A stretch of DNA of 17,112 nt from JASFYU01 sp045046905 (GCA_045046905.1 JASFYU010000077.1:1-17112); one strand, 5' to 3'. Positions 1 to 7,022 are shown, counted from the stretch's first letter. Numbers and translations: made by a program. The notes: generated by a model from the letters alone, not told the origin.

Positions 1-39
1 AACTTTTGAAATATCCAGATATTCCTTCAAATTTTCCAT
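1..39 (-). CDS. Possible start of a gene running off the left edge
   Basis: Reading the minus strand from an ATG at 37-39 gives 13 open codons (MENLKEYLDISKV) up to the window edge. It starts nine bases from the 54-bp repeat at 48-101. This is too short for any family call and could be chance; it is listed only because its composition looks protein-like and it would explain the first bases. Confidence 0.2.
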   Translation of the reverse strand, partial: MENLKEYLDISKV

Positions 40-47
40 TTCAAATC

Positions 48-101
48 TTAGCTTTTATTTGTATTCTGTAGATTAAATCTTAGGTCGAACTCAGGTTATA
101 A
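48..101 (+). repeat. 54-bp direct repeat, copy 1
   Basis: This stretch matches 487-540 at 49 of 54 positions; I see no indel. The shared part begins TTAGCTTTTATTTG and ends near CTCAGGTTA. The last part (82-98, AGGTCGAACTCAGGTTA) is also present as an exact inverted copy at 454-470. The recognisable OmpA homology begins exactly where this repeat ends, so the repeat probably marks a recombination or insertion junction. Confidence 0.85.
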
Positions 102-435
102 GGCCAGATGCTGCTTTAGAATTAAACAAAGTAGTCAATTGATTAATACGACCTATCTTGATATGGTCATACGCTTAGAAACCCATACCGATTCTGTAGG
201 CATTCATGCATACAATGATCGACTCTCCGAAAGTAGAGCCAAGGCCACCTATGAATATTTAATAGCAAATGGCATTTCGCAAGAACGTATTTTATCTTAT
301 AAGGGGTATGGCAAAAGAAAACTTATTAATCACTATACTGGCAAAAGTGATTGCTCACCCAAAGAATTAGAATTAAATAGGAGAACAGAATTTCCTATTG
401 TAAGAATCAAAAAAGCAATACTAGCATTTAACTAG
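98..435 (+). pseudogene. OmpA C-terminal domain remnant (5'-truncated, frameshifted)
   Basis: This is the tail of an OmpA-family peptidoglycan-binding domain, of the kind found at the C-terminus of large outer-membrane OmpA proteins of Bacteroidota. From 98 one frame reads IRPDAALELNKVVN and then hits TGA at 140-142. The adjacent frame carries on with LINTTYLDMVIRLETHTDSVG, then LSESRAKATYEYLIANGIS, GYGKRKLI and LNRRTEFPIV. HTDSxG, LSxxRA and NRRxEF are hallmark motifs of the fold. Joining both frames restores the expected domain, so one base seems to have been lost near 138. There is no signal peptide, no barrel or PD40 region and no normal start; the only start for the long frame is a TTG at 139. 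Homology stops at the repeat boundary near 98. I infer a dead fragment left by a rearrangement. A short translated protein cannot be excluded. Confidence 0.75.
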
Positions 436-453
436 AGAATGCCATATTCATAC

Positions 454-470
454 TAACCTGAGTTCGACCT
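454..470 (-). repeat. Inverted copy of the repeat core
   Basis: TAACCTGAGTTCGACCT is the exact reverse complement of 82-98. The two copies face each other across the OmpA fragment, at distances of a few bases upstream and 18 bases downstream of it, like the ends of a cassette. Confidence 0.85.
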
Positions 471-486
471 CATATTTGTGTACAGT

Positions 487-540
487 TTAGCTTTTATTTG
501 CATTCTGTAGATTAAATCTTAGATTGAGCTCAGGTTACAA
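487..540 (+). repeat. 54-bp direct repeat, copy 2
   Basis: This is the second copy of the 48-101 repeat, with five substitutions and the same orientation, 439 bp away. Its end directly abuts the terminator-like sequence downstream of the ClpP gene. Confidence 0.85.
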
Positions 541-544
541 CAAA

Positions 545-580
545 AAAGAGGCTGTCTAAAAAGTGTTTTTAGACAAGCAC
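545..580 (-). terminator. Terminator of the ClpP gene
   Basis: A perfect 10-bp stem (TGTCTAAAAA at 553-562 and TTTTTAGACA at 566-575) has a 3-base loop. Read on the minus strand it is followed by GCC and then a T-rich run (TCTTTTTTG). It lies about 30 bp beyond the ClpP stop codon. The stem is AT-rich, so strength is uncertain. Confidence 0.65.
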
Positions 581-608
581 TTTTATTTTATATAATTGGG
601 TATGGTTC

Positions 609-1157
609 TTACTCTAAGATTCCATCAACAATACCATAGGCTATAGATTCTTCTGCATTCATCCAATAATCTCTATCAAAATCTTTTAACACTTTTTCAT
701 ATTTCTGTCCGCAGTTTTCGGCCAAGATTCTTGCGCTCAATTCCTTGGTCTTTATAATCTCTTTGGCCTGGATCTCAATATTGGAAGCCTGCCCCCTAGC
801 CCCTCCACTAGGTTGATGAATCATTACTTGGGCATGAGGTTGGATAAAACGTCTACCCTTTTTACCAACTGAGAGTAAAATAGAACCCATAGAAGCGGCC
901 AACCCTGTACAAACAGTAGAAACCGGACTTTTCAATGATTTTATAGTATCATACATCGCAAAACCAGAGGTCACGTAACCTCCGGGGCTATTAATAAACA
1001 ATTGAATTTCATTGTGGTTCTGCATATCAAGATACAGCAAACGGTCAATGACGTGTTTAGCTGAATCATCGTCTACCATGCCCCATAAGAACACTTTTCT
1101 TTCCTCCAATAACTTCTCGTCTATCGCTTCCTGAACTTTTCCTTTTTTTGAACTCAT
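609..1157 (-). CDS. clpP: ATP-dependent Clp protease proteolytic subunit (ClpP family)
   Basis: ClpP is a serine peptidase that forms tetradecameric barrels and degrades unfolded proteins handed over by a Clp ATPase in the cytoplasm. The catalytic triad is visible: Ser89 in GLAASMGS, His114 in MIHQPSGG and Asp163 in DRDYW. The oxyanion-loop glycines (NSPGG, 57-60) are also present. The length of 182 residues is slightly below the usual 190-210, mainly because the N-terminal propeptide region is short. Neither clpX nor tig is next to it, so this may be a second ClpP paralogue and not the housekeeping copy of the tig-clpP-clpX locus. The ATG at 1155-1157 is well placed. A TAATTTTG (-7-like) lies upstream at 1178-1185 and a hairpin terminator follows. 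The ClpP family call is firm; which paralogue is uncertain. Confidence 0.93.
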   Translation of the reverse strand: MSSKKGKVQEAIDEKLLEERKVFLWGMVDDDSAKHVIDRLLYLDMQNHNEIQLFINSPGGYVTSGFAMYDTIKSLKSPVSTVCTGLAASMGSILLSVGKKGRRFIQPHAQVMIHQPSGGARGQASNIEIQAKEIIKTKELSARILAENCGQKYEKVLKDFDRDYWMNAEESIAYGIVDGILE

Positions 1158-1280
1158 TATCTATTTTTTATTGGCTTCAAAATTAATCAAATTTTTCACA
1201 ATTAGGCCATTGTTTACTAACGGCCTTAAAACCGAAGCTCAGAAAACCTTATGAAAATATTTTTATTCAATTTAACAGTA

Positions 1281-1334
1281 AAATAATTCACCGAAAACAA
1301 AATTGTTTTTGTTTTCTCCTACTATGAATTATTT
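1281..1334. repeat. Nested palindrome
   Basis: The outer arms are AAATAATTCA (1281-1290) and TGAATTATTT (1325-1334), an exact 10-bp inverted repeat. Inside lies GAAAACAAAA (1293-1302) against TTTTGTTTTC (1307-1316), another exact 10-bp pair with a 4-base loop. The two can form one interrupted hairpin. There is no coding content and no T-run directly after it. Confidence 0.7.
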
Positions 1335-1436
1335 GCATGGCCATAGTTACAGAAATTATAAGGAAGCTGATAAAACTAAAACCCGTATTGAGCGAAGTAG
1401 ACCTATAAATGGGTTAGAATACCTTGGTTTATAACA

Positions 1437-1453
1437 GAGTTCGAACTCAGGTT
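1437..1453. repeat. Dispersed repeat core, third site
   Basis: GAGTTCGAACTCAGGTT contains the 13-base TCGAACTCAGGTT seen at 85-97 in the first repeat copy. Here the first 12 bases are themselves a perfect palindrome (GAGTTCGAACTC). The rest of the 54-bp repeat is absent. It sits 15 bp beyond the end of a decayed minus-strand gene. Confidence 0.6.
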
Positions 1454-1468
1454 TATAGTTAAATTGTA

Positions 1469-1896
1469 TTACTTCAATCCAATATCAAAATAATACTCAT
1501 TTGACCATTTTGATTCATAACCAATTGCGGGTAGTAATAGAGAGAAGATTTTCAGGCCTTTCGAAAATAAAGCACCCCTGAGATCTAGTCTAATATTTTC
1601 CTCTACGATCAATATTGGTTTTTCAGCCATCAAACCAGCAGAATGATATGCCAAAAAACCAGCACGGCCTATTGTTTCCCAATCAGATTCACTCTGTACA
1701 CATTTAAGAATTCATTTGACCTCCTATCCACTTCTTTGGCACTGTATAAAAAGAAACGAAGCCGAAAATGCCTCTCTGCGCGTACTTCTCTTGTACTGAA
1801 TTCTAGCCTTGTTTTGGAGACAACAAAGCCATGAAAATAATTTTCAGCACTATTTTCCTCCTCCAAAAACAATTTTGTATATCCTATTTTTGCCAC
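1469..1896 (-). pseudogene. Unrecognised gene, probably frameshifted
   Basis: Two overlapping minus-strand reading frames look like halves of one gene of about 140 codons. The upstream half starts at a GTG (1894-1896) and runs 75 codons. The downstream half is open from about 1707 (CVQSESDWETIGRAGF) to a stop at 1469-1471 and has no good start; its only candidate is an internal TTG at 1654. The frames overlap around 1671-1707, which is what a single base gain or loss would give. I do not recognise the family. The N-terminal half is basic and aromatic (AERHFRLRFFLYSAKEVD), and the C-terminal half is mixed. No signal peptide, membrane segment or known motif was seen. The repeat core at 1437-1453 follows immediately. 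It could also be non-coding. Confidence 0.35.
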
Positions 1897-2014
1897 TGAG
1901 ATTTCATTTTACACATCAAACTGATAGGTTCAGGCGTATTGTGTCTCCAGTTTTTCAACAATAGAAGGACGAAACTTTCGAAAAAATCTTTCCTGATTAT
2001 ATGAACAAATTAAT

Positions 2015-2842
2015 TTACAGTTCTATCTCGACTTTGTTACTTACTACCTCATCGATCGGAATAATCGTCTTACCCTCTTTAGTCATCAATGTTAAGCTGA
2101 TATTATCTATAGACTCAATGACCCCCTCGACCCCATTAAGTCTTATCTTATCTCCGATGGCATAATTTTTACGGGCATAAAAAGTTTTGAGTAGATTGGC
2201 AATAATCTCCTTGGAACCCAGACCAAAACCAATAGATATCGCCAAGAGAAAAGAACCGAGAATAATAGTTACATTGTTTGTGATAATGGCAGTATCGATA
2301 CCCGCTTGGTTAAGAGCGGTAATAGAAACAAAGACTATAATTACATAGAAAACAATAGTACTGATAATTTTAGAGCCACTTAACTCGAATGATTCAAAAA
2401 CTCCTAAAATAGTTTTCTTAACAAAACTGGCTATATATAAGCCTACCATAAAAAGAGCTATTGCGCTGAACAATTTGGGCAGATATCGCAATAGATTTCC
2501 TATTTCCGAAGAGATAATGCTCCAATTCATTATATCAGCAGCCACAATAAGGACGATTAGAAACATAATCCATTTCACAAAACTTAGAATAATAGCAGAT
2601 ACCTTAAATTTTATATCGCTCTTTCCGAAAAAATTCATCTCATTTATTTTTTCGGTCAGCTTATCTACCTTCACTATTCTAAGCACTTTTCTGAGAATAA
2701 TGAGTAACAGTTTTGTAATCAACCAGCCTGCTATCAAAACTATCATGGCCCCCATTATATGGGTTAGGCCAGAGCCAATATCTTCTCCCATACCGCTAAA
2801 GGAGTCTAAGGACAAATTTTTCCATTTCGTAATTGTTTCCAT
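2015..2842 (-). CDS. MscS-family small-conductance mechanosensitive channel
   Basis: Channels of this family open under membrane tension and release solutes during hypo-osmotic shock. Hydrophobic segments are seen at about 28-54, 84-104, 121-141, 158-178 and 186-208. The last is the pore helix, ending in a glycine-rich stretch (SIGFGLGSKE, 203-212). The following beta domain (about 225-273) has YAIGDKIRLNGVEGVIESI, the usual MscS middle-domain signature. The protein is 275 residues and ends right after this domain, so the C-terminal alpha/beta cage of E. coli MscS is missing. The layout is like small channels with an N-terminal conserved TM helix pair. It starts at ATG 2840-2842, 27 bp after the 66-aa gene, in what seems to be one operon with the sigma factor. 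The specific ion or solute is not known. Confidence 0.9.
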   Translation of the reverse strand: METITKWKNLSLDSFSGMGEDIGSGLTHIMGAMIVLIAGWLITKLLLIILRKVLRIVKVDKLTEKINEMNFFGKSDIKFKVSAIILSFVKWIMFLIVLIVAADIMNWSIISSEIGNLLRYLPKLFSAIALFMVGLYIASFVKKTILGVFESFELSGSKIISTIVFYVIIVFVSITALNQAGIDTAIITNNVTIILGSFLLAISIGFGLGSKEIIANLLKTFYARKNYAIGDKIRLNGVEGVIESIDNISLTLMTKEGKTIIPIDEVVSNKVEIEL

Positions 2843-2869
2843 GGTTTTATAGTGATTAGTGTTAGGTTA

Positions 2870-3070
2870 CTATTGATTATACTTCTTTTTAGTATTGGTT
2901 TTAAACAAGCCCAGCATGGTAGACGGGTAATTTCTTGTAAGAAGAAAGGTCATATCCATCAACAATTTGGCTATCGCCACATCGTTCATTACTTTTCGTC
3001 TCATCTCCGGAGGAACACTTTTAAGAGATCGTTGTAATTCTTTGAACGGATTGATTTTGTTTTCAGACAT
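2870..3070 (-). CDS. Small conserved-looking protein next to ECF sigma factor
   Basis: This 66-residue protein starts at an ATG that directly follows the TAA of the sigma factor gene, with no base between, so translation is very probably coupled. It is rich in Lys and Arg and has one weakly hydrophobic stretch (NDVAIAKLLMDMTFLLT, about 29-45) that could be an amphipathic helix; there is no signal peptide. I do not recognise a family. In this position one would expect an anti-sigma factor, but the usual zinc-finger anti-sigma motif (HxxxCxxC) and a clear membrane span are absent. A small regulator of the sigma factor or a protein serving the channel downstream are both open options. Confidence 0.65.
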   Translation of the reverse strand: MSENKINPFKELQRSLKSVPPEMRRKVMNDVAIAKLLMDMTFLLTRNYPSTMLGLFKTNTKKKYNQ

Positions 3071-3637
3071 TTATTGTATTTTATTGTATGCTTCGACTAC
3101 TCTGACCTTTGCTCGTTTCAATCTCATTTTCACAGCACTTTCTCCTATTCCCAAAAGCTCCTGCAGCTCTTTAATCGATACCTCATCTTGATATTTTAAT
3201 AGTAATATTGATTTATCTTCTGGTGGTATAAACCCCAAGGCTTTCTTTAGCTGAGATGCCCGCAATTGCCCTAAGGTCTCATCTGGAACATTTATCAAAT
3301 ACGAATTCTCATCTAGGGTTTCTGCCTTGTCACTTATTTTACGTTCCCTGTTTCTGTTGACATGATTCGAACAAAAATTATAGGTAAAGGAATACAGCCA
3401 TGTAGAAAATTTAGACTTTCTCTTGAAGGTTTTTAATTTTACAAAAAGCAATAAAAAAACATCCTGTGTAAGATCTTGAGCTTCACCTTCAGACCTTGAA
3501 AAGCTGTAGCATTTGTTGTACACTATTTTGGCATACCTATCATATAGCTTTCCAAAAAGAAAAGGATCATTATCCTTTACTACTCTACTGACAAGTTCCT
3601 CATCAGAAAGCGTAATAAGAAAATCATCGGTTTCCAC
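3071..3637 (-). CDS. RNA polymerase sigma factor, ECF (sigma-70) family
   Basis: ECF sigma factors bring core RNA polymerase to a small set of stress or envelope promoters. Region 2 spans about 25-95 (LYDRYAKIVYN, then DLTQDVFLLLFVKLKTF and STWLYSFTYNFC). Region 4 is about 128-182, with a helix-turn-helix in DEVSIKELQELLGIGESAV followed by KMRLKRAK. The length of 188 is normal. The start is a GTG at 3635-3637; an in-frame TAA lies two codons upstream, so no earlier start is possible. No ATG in good position exists before region 2. The operon continues with a 66-aa protein and an MscS channel, which suggests a role in osmotic or envelope stress. No FecR-like anti-sigma gene is adjacent. Confidence 0.93.
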   Translation of the reverse strand: METDDFLITLSDEELVSRVVKDNDPFLFGKLYDRYAKIVYNKCYSFSRSEGEAQDLTQDVFLLLFVKLKTFKRKSKFSTWLYSFTYNFCSNHVNRNRERKISDKAETLDENSYLINVPDETLGQLRASQLKKALGFIPPEDKSILLLKYQDEVSIKELQELLGIGESAVKMRLKRAKVRVVEAYNKIQ

Positions 3638-3766
3638 GGTTTATGCTATATTTGGTCGTTCATTAATTTAGACACCTATTTTTTCAGAAAGTCACTTTTA
3701 TTTCGCTTATACCATAAAAATAGGCTAAGCATCACATAATCAATACCTTTATACGAACTAAAAAAA

Positions 3767-4447
3767 ATGAAATACTCGCATTTAACCTTAGTATTGACCC
3801 TATTTATCATAATCAGCTGTAAGACCGAAAAGAAAACAGAACCTTCAAAATCTAAAAAAGAACTGACAATTTTAGAAAAGGTAGCTCAGGCACATGGGTA
3901 TGATAATTGGAAAACTGTTGAGGAAATAAAATTTACGTTCAACGTAGATAGGGATACAACGCATTTTGAGCGCACTTGGATATGGAAACCGAAGACCAAT
4001 GAAGTAAGCGGTATATCGGGTACAGATACTTTGACGTATAACCGCAAAAAAATGGATAGTATCGCTCATAAAAACCACAGTGGGTTTATCAACGATAAAT
4101 ATTGGTTTTTGGCCCCTTATAACCTGATTTGGGATGCGGAAAATTTCACCTACGATCATCTAAAAAATGTGCCGGCACCACTATCGAAAAAACCCATGCA
4201 AAAACTTACCATCGTTTACAGTTCAGAAGGCGGGTATACCCCTGGCGATGCCTACGATTTTTATTTTGAAGAAGATTTTTTGATAAAGGAATGGGTTTTT
4301 AGAAGAGCCAATCAAGCGGAGCCCTCGGCCACCAATACATGGGAGGATTATACAGACAAAGATGGATTGAAAATTGCAAAAATGCATCAAAATGTAGATG
4401 GTAGTTTTAAGCTGTATTTTACAGGTATTGAAGTAAAGACTAACTAG
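3767..4447 (+). CDS. Lipoprotein, DUF6503-like
   Basis: The N-terminus (MKYSHLTLVLTLFIIISC) is a lipoprotein signal with the lipid-accepting Cys at 18. The mature part of about 208 residues starts with a Lys/Glu-rich linker and then KVAQAHGYDNWKTVEEI. This opening, followed by beta-strand-rich sequence with WKP and YWFLAPYNL, resembles the DUF6503 family of Bacteroidota, as far as I recall it, whose fold may be close to LolA-type lipid carriers. The biochemical role is unknown. It diverges from the sigma factor gene and converges on the MFS transporter; the two stop codons overlap in CTAG (4444-4447). The family call is from memory of the sequence pattern, and the lipoprotein call is firm. 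Confidence 0.8.
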   Translation: MKYSHLTLVLTLFIIISCKTEKKTEPSKSKKELTILEKVAQAHGYDNWKTVEEIKFTFNVDRDTTHFERTWIWKPKTNEVSGISGTDTLTYNRKKMDSIAHKNHSGFINDKYWFLAPYNLIWDAENFTYDHLKNVPAPLSKKPMQKLTIVYSSEGGYTPGDAYDFYFEEDFLIKEWVFRRANQAEPSATNTWEDYTDKDGLKIAKMHQNVDGSFKLYFTGIEVKTN

Positions 4448-5589
4448 CTTTTTCTCTGTAACAGAAAACTTGCACATAATATGGGTATGGTGCAGCATAA
4501 CAGTGCTATAAAACTCAATTTAAGCGATGAAATATCGGCCAAAAATCCTAAAATTGGAGGGGCACATAAGAATCCTGCATACCCTGTTCCGGCTATAAAA
4601 GCTATGCCGTGCGATGACTTTACTCCCTCCACTTTACCCCCAATCCGAAAAACCTCAGGTACCATAACCGAGAAGCCAAGGCCGCTCAAGGCAAAACCTA
4701 GGATAGCCATATAGGTATTGGTCGTAAGCACCAAAACATATCCTATCATAGCTAAAACTGTACCCAACACCAACATAGGTACCGATCCAATTCTCGAGCT
4801 AATACCATCACCCAAAAACCTACCTAGGCTCATGGTCAGCTGAAAACCTAAAAACCCAAGACCCCATAAGGTCTGAGGAGCCATACTTACTTCTTTCAGG
4901 TACAATCCGCTCCAATCTATTATAGCCCCTTCACTACCCATTGAAACAAAGGAAATCAAGCCTAAGAGCAAAAGCGGTTTAAACACCTTTAGGCTAAAGG
5001 CTTGCTTCTTGACCGGTTCTGCTTTGATATGCACATAATTCTTATAAAGGAAAAAATTTATGGCAAACACCAGCACAATAGCAATACTCATATGCACTAC
5101 CGGATTCCCCAAGAGAAGAATCAGAAAACTTCCAAGTCCGGCTAAAACACCACCTAGACTAAAGAAGCCGTGTGAGGCAGTCATGAACTGTCTTTGGTCT
5201 TCTTTTTCTATCTCGGTCACCAAGGTATTCATTGAAATATCGACAAAGCCGCTTGAGGCCCCAAAAACAAAAAGTGATGCCATCAATGTATAATAATCAT
5301 GTGACATCATGGGTAATATAGCAGCAGCACAGAGCAAGATCAGTCCATACCAGGTTGCTTTTCCTACACCTATTTTGTCAATGATTCTTGCCGCAATAGG
5401 AAAGACCGTGAATACGCCCAAGGACAAGAAAAAAATAGCGATTCCTAATTGTGATTTATCAATTCCTAAATTCTCTTTGATTGTTGGTATATAAATTACC
5501 CAAGTACCAAAAAGAATATTTAAACTGGCAAAGACCCATGCAGGACCCAAATACCGGGGATTAGATAGAATATGTCGAAGGGAATTCAT
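4444..5589 (-). CDS. MFS transporter, YbjJ/fucose-permease-like
   Basis: This is a 381-residue inner-membrane carrier of the major facilitator superfamily with about 12 hydrophobic segments. The first motif after TM1 is ILFGTWVIYIPTIKENLGI. SGFVDISMNTLVTEIEK lies at about 113-129 and TASHGFFSLGGVLAG at 137-151. The pairing of an MNT-x-V-x-xE motif with an SHGFFSLGG motif is characteristic of the YbjJ-like subgroup. The substrate is not evident. The gene lies 114 bp downstream of kynureninase on the same strand, with the heptamer array between, so co-transcription is possible. If so, the substrate might be a tryptophan catabolite, but this is only inference from position. The ATG at 5587-5589 is the natural start. 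Confidence 0.88.
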   Translation of the reverse strand: MNSLRHILSNPRYLGPAWVFASLNILFGTWVIYIPTIKENLGIDKSQLGIAIFFLSLGVFTVFPIAARIIDKIGVGKATWYGLILLCAAAILPMMSHDYYTLMASLFVFGASSGFVDISMNTLVTEIEKEDQRQFMTASHGFFSLGGVLAGLGSFLILLLGNPVVHMSIAIVLVFAINFFLYKNYVHIKAEPVKKQAFSLKVFKPLLLLGLISFVSMGSEGAIIDWSGLYLKEVSMAPQTLWGLGFLGFQLTMSLGRFLGDGISSRIGSVPMLVLGTVLAMIGYVLVLTTNTYMAILGFALSGLGFSVMVPEVFRIGGKVEGVKSSHGIAFIAGTGYAGFLCAPPILGFLADISSLKLSFIALLCCTIPILCASFLLQRKS

Positions 5590-5633
5590 TTATGCTTGTT
5601 CATTGTTGGTTTCGCTATTGACTCTTAGCTTAA

Positions 5634-5703
5634 CTGTTTACTGTTCACTGTTCACTGCTCACTGCTCACTGTTCACTGTTTACTGTTCACTGTTCACTCT
5701 TCA
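5634..5703 (+). repeat. Heptanucleotide tandem repeat, array 1
   Basis: Ten units in exact 7-base register, consensus CTGTTCA (variants CTGTTTA, CTGCTCA, CTCTTCA). The last unit ends at 5703 and the kynureninase stop codon occupies 5704-5706, so the array abuts the gene. On the minus strand every unit contains TGA or TAA; on the plus strand none does. The same unit type builds the larger array at 11817-12023. Confidence 0.92.
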
Positions 5704-6975
5704 CTATCTATTTTCCAAAATCCCTTTTTTTAAAATCTGCCCAAATCGGAACACATCTTCATACGAACAATAAAAAGGAGCTGGAGCCAAGCGAATCACA
5801 TTGGGCTCGCGCCAATCAGTAATCACCCCGTTTTGCGATAGGTAATCGAACAGGGCTTTTCCTTGCCCATGCAAGAAAACCGATAGCTGGCATCCTCTGT
5901 CCTCAGGAGTTATTATCTCGAAAGAGCCCTGTACTTCATCATTAATTTCACCAAGTACAAACGCTAAATAGCCGGTTATTTTAATACGCTTTTCAATCAA
6001 GGCCTTCATACCCACTTCTTCGAACATCTCTAAAGAGGCCAAATAGGGGGCCAAGGATAATACTGGCGGATTACTAACTTGCCAGGCATCGGCATTTTCC
6101 ATTGGCTCAAACGCTGGCTTCATCAAAAAGCGGAATTCTTTTTTCGTACCCCACCAGCCTTCGAATCGTGCAATGTCTTTTTTGTTCAGGTGTTTTTCAT
6201 TCACAAATATTCCCGAAGCATTTCCTGGGCCGCTATTCATATATTTATAGCTGCACCATGATGCAAAATCTACATCCCAATCGTGTAGTTTTAATTCAAC
6301 ATTTCCGACCGCATGCGCCAGGTCCCAGCCGACATTTGCACCTATGGCCTTAGCAGCCCCAGTTATTGTTTTCATGTCGAATACCTGACCATTGTAATAA
6401 TTCACTCCACCAATGAGCACCAATGCTAGCGCATCTCCTACCTCATTAATTTTCGCAATAACGTCCTCTGTTCTCCAAAAATTTTCACCGTCTCTCTTTT
6501 GTACTTCAACAATGACATCATCAGGATTCAAACCATGAAACCTGACCTGACTTTGAAGCATATATTGATCTGACGGAAAAGCTTTCTCTTCACATAAAAT
6601 CTTATACCTGCTCTTCGAGGGCCTATAAAAAGAGACCAGTAGCATATGTAGATTTACAGTCAGGGTATTCATTACCGAAACCTCTTGTATTCTTGCCCCA
6701 ACCACTTTGGCCAAGGGCTTCGCCAATCGCTCATGGTAATCCCACCACGGCTTATCGGCATGAAAGTGACCCTCTACGGCCAATTCTTTCCAGGCGGTCA
6801 TCACATCATCAATATACTTTTGGGTTCGTTTCGGCTGTAGGCCCAAAGAATTTCCGGTAAAATAGATAACATCTTTACCCTCTATTTTTGGAAAATAAAA
6901 CGCATTGCGATACTTTCGAAGTTTGTCGTCATCATCAAGCTTCTGAGCAAATACTATGGTATTTTGGAATCGCAT
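5704..6975 (-). CDS. kynU: Kynureninase
   Basis: Kynureninase (EC 3.7.1.3) is a PLP enzyme that splits kynurenine, or 3-hydroxykynurenine, into anthranilate or its 3-hydroxy form plus alanine, in tryptophan breakdown or quinolinate/NAD synthesis. The 423 residues match the family length. Visible features are YFTGNSLGLQP (38-48), GVNYYNGQVFD (190-200), the PLP-nitrogen Asp218 in GWDLAHAVGN and the PLP lysine K244 in WCSYKYMNSGPG. These are followed by GWWG and, near the C-terminus, REPNVIRLAPAPFY. All key residues are present. No other kynurenine-pathway gene is adjacent: upstream is a divergent O-methyltransferase, downstream an MFS transporter. A promoter-like pair lies at 6990-7022. The 3' end is fused to a heptamer array. 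Confidence 0.97.
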   Translation of the reverse strand: MRFQNTIVFAQKLDDDDKLRKYRNAFYFPKIEGKDVIYFTGNSLGLQPKRTQKYIDDVMTAWKELAVEGHFHADKPWWDYHERLAKPLAKVVGARIQEVSVMNTLTVNLHMLLVSFYRPSKSRYKILCEEKAFPSDQYMLQSQVRFHGLNPDDVIVEVQKRDGENFWRTEDVIAKINEVGDALALVLIGGVNYYNGQVFDMKTITGAAKAIGANVGWDLAHAVGNVELKLHDWDVDFASWCSYKYMNSGPGNASGIFVNEKHLNKKDIARFEGWWGTKKEFRFLMKPAFEPMENADAWQVSNPPVLSLAPYLASLEMFEEVGMKALIEKRIKITGYLAFVLGEINDEVQGSFEIITPEDRGCQLSVFLHGQGKALFDYLSQNGVITDWREPNVIRLAPAPFYCSYEDVFRFGQILKKGILENR

Positions 6976-6989
6976 ATAAAGACTTTATT

Positions 6990-7022
6990 CAAAAATACGG
7001 ATTCGGAAAGAAAGAGATTCAA
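6990..7022 (-). promoter_or_regulatory. Candidate kynU promoter
   Basis: On the minus strand TATTTTTG (6990-6997) fits the Bacteroidota -7 box TAnnTTTG exactly. A TTG at 7020-7022 lies 22 bases further upstream, slightly longer than usual. Transcription would start some 10 bases before the kynU ATG. Confidence 0.4.

Larger units (their letters stand above)
1158..1468. other. Non-coding stretch with nested palindrome and repeat core
   Basis: I see no gene here. It holds the upstream region of the ClpP gene, including a possible minus-strand -7 box at 1178-1185, a nested palindrome at 1281-1334, and a copy of the dispersed repeat core at 1437-1453. No clear RNA gene was recognised. Confidence 0.6.

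Noticed and set aside
2475..2852. 125-codon plus-strand open frame over the channel gene
   Set aside because: Antisense to the MscS membrane-helix codons; hydrophobic codons on one strand often leave the other open.
5634..5703. CRISPR-like reading of the heptamer array
   Set aside because: Units are 7 bp with no spacers; this is a simple tandem repeat.
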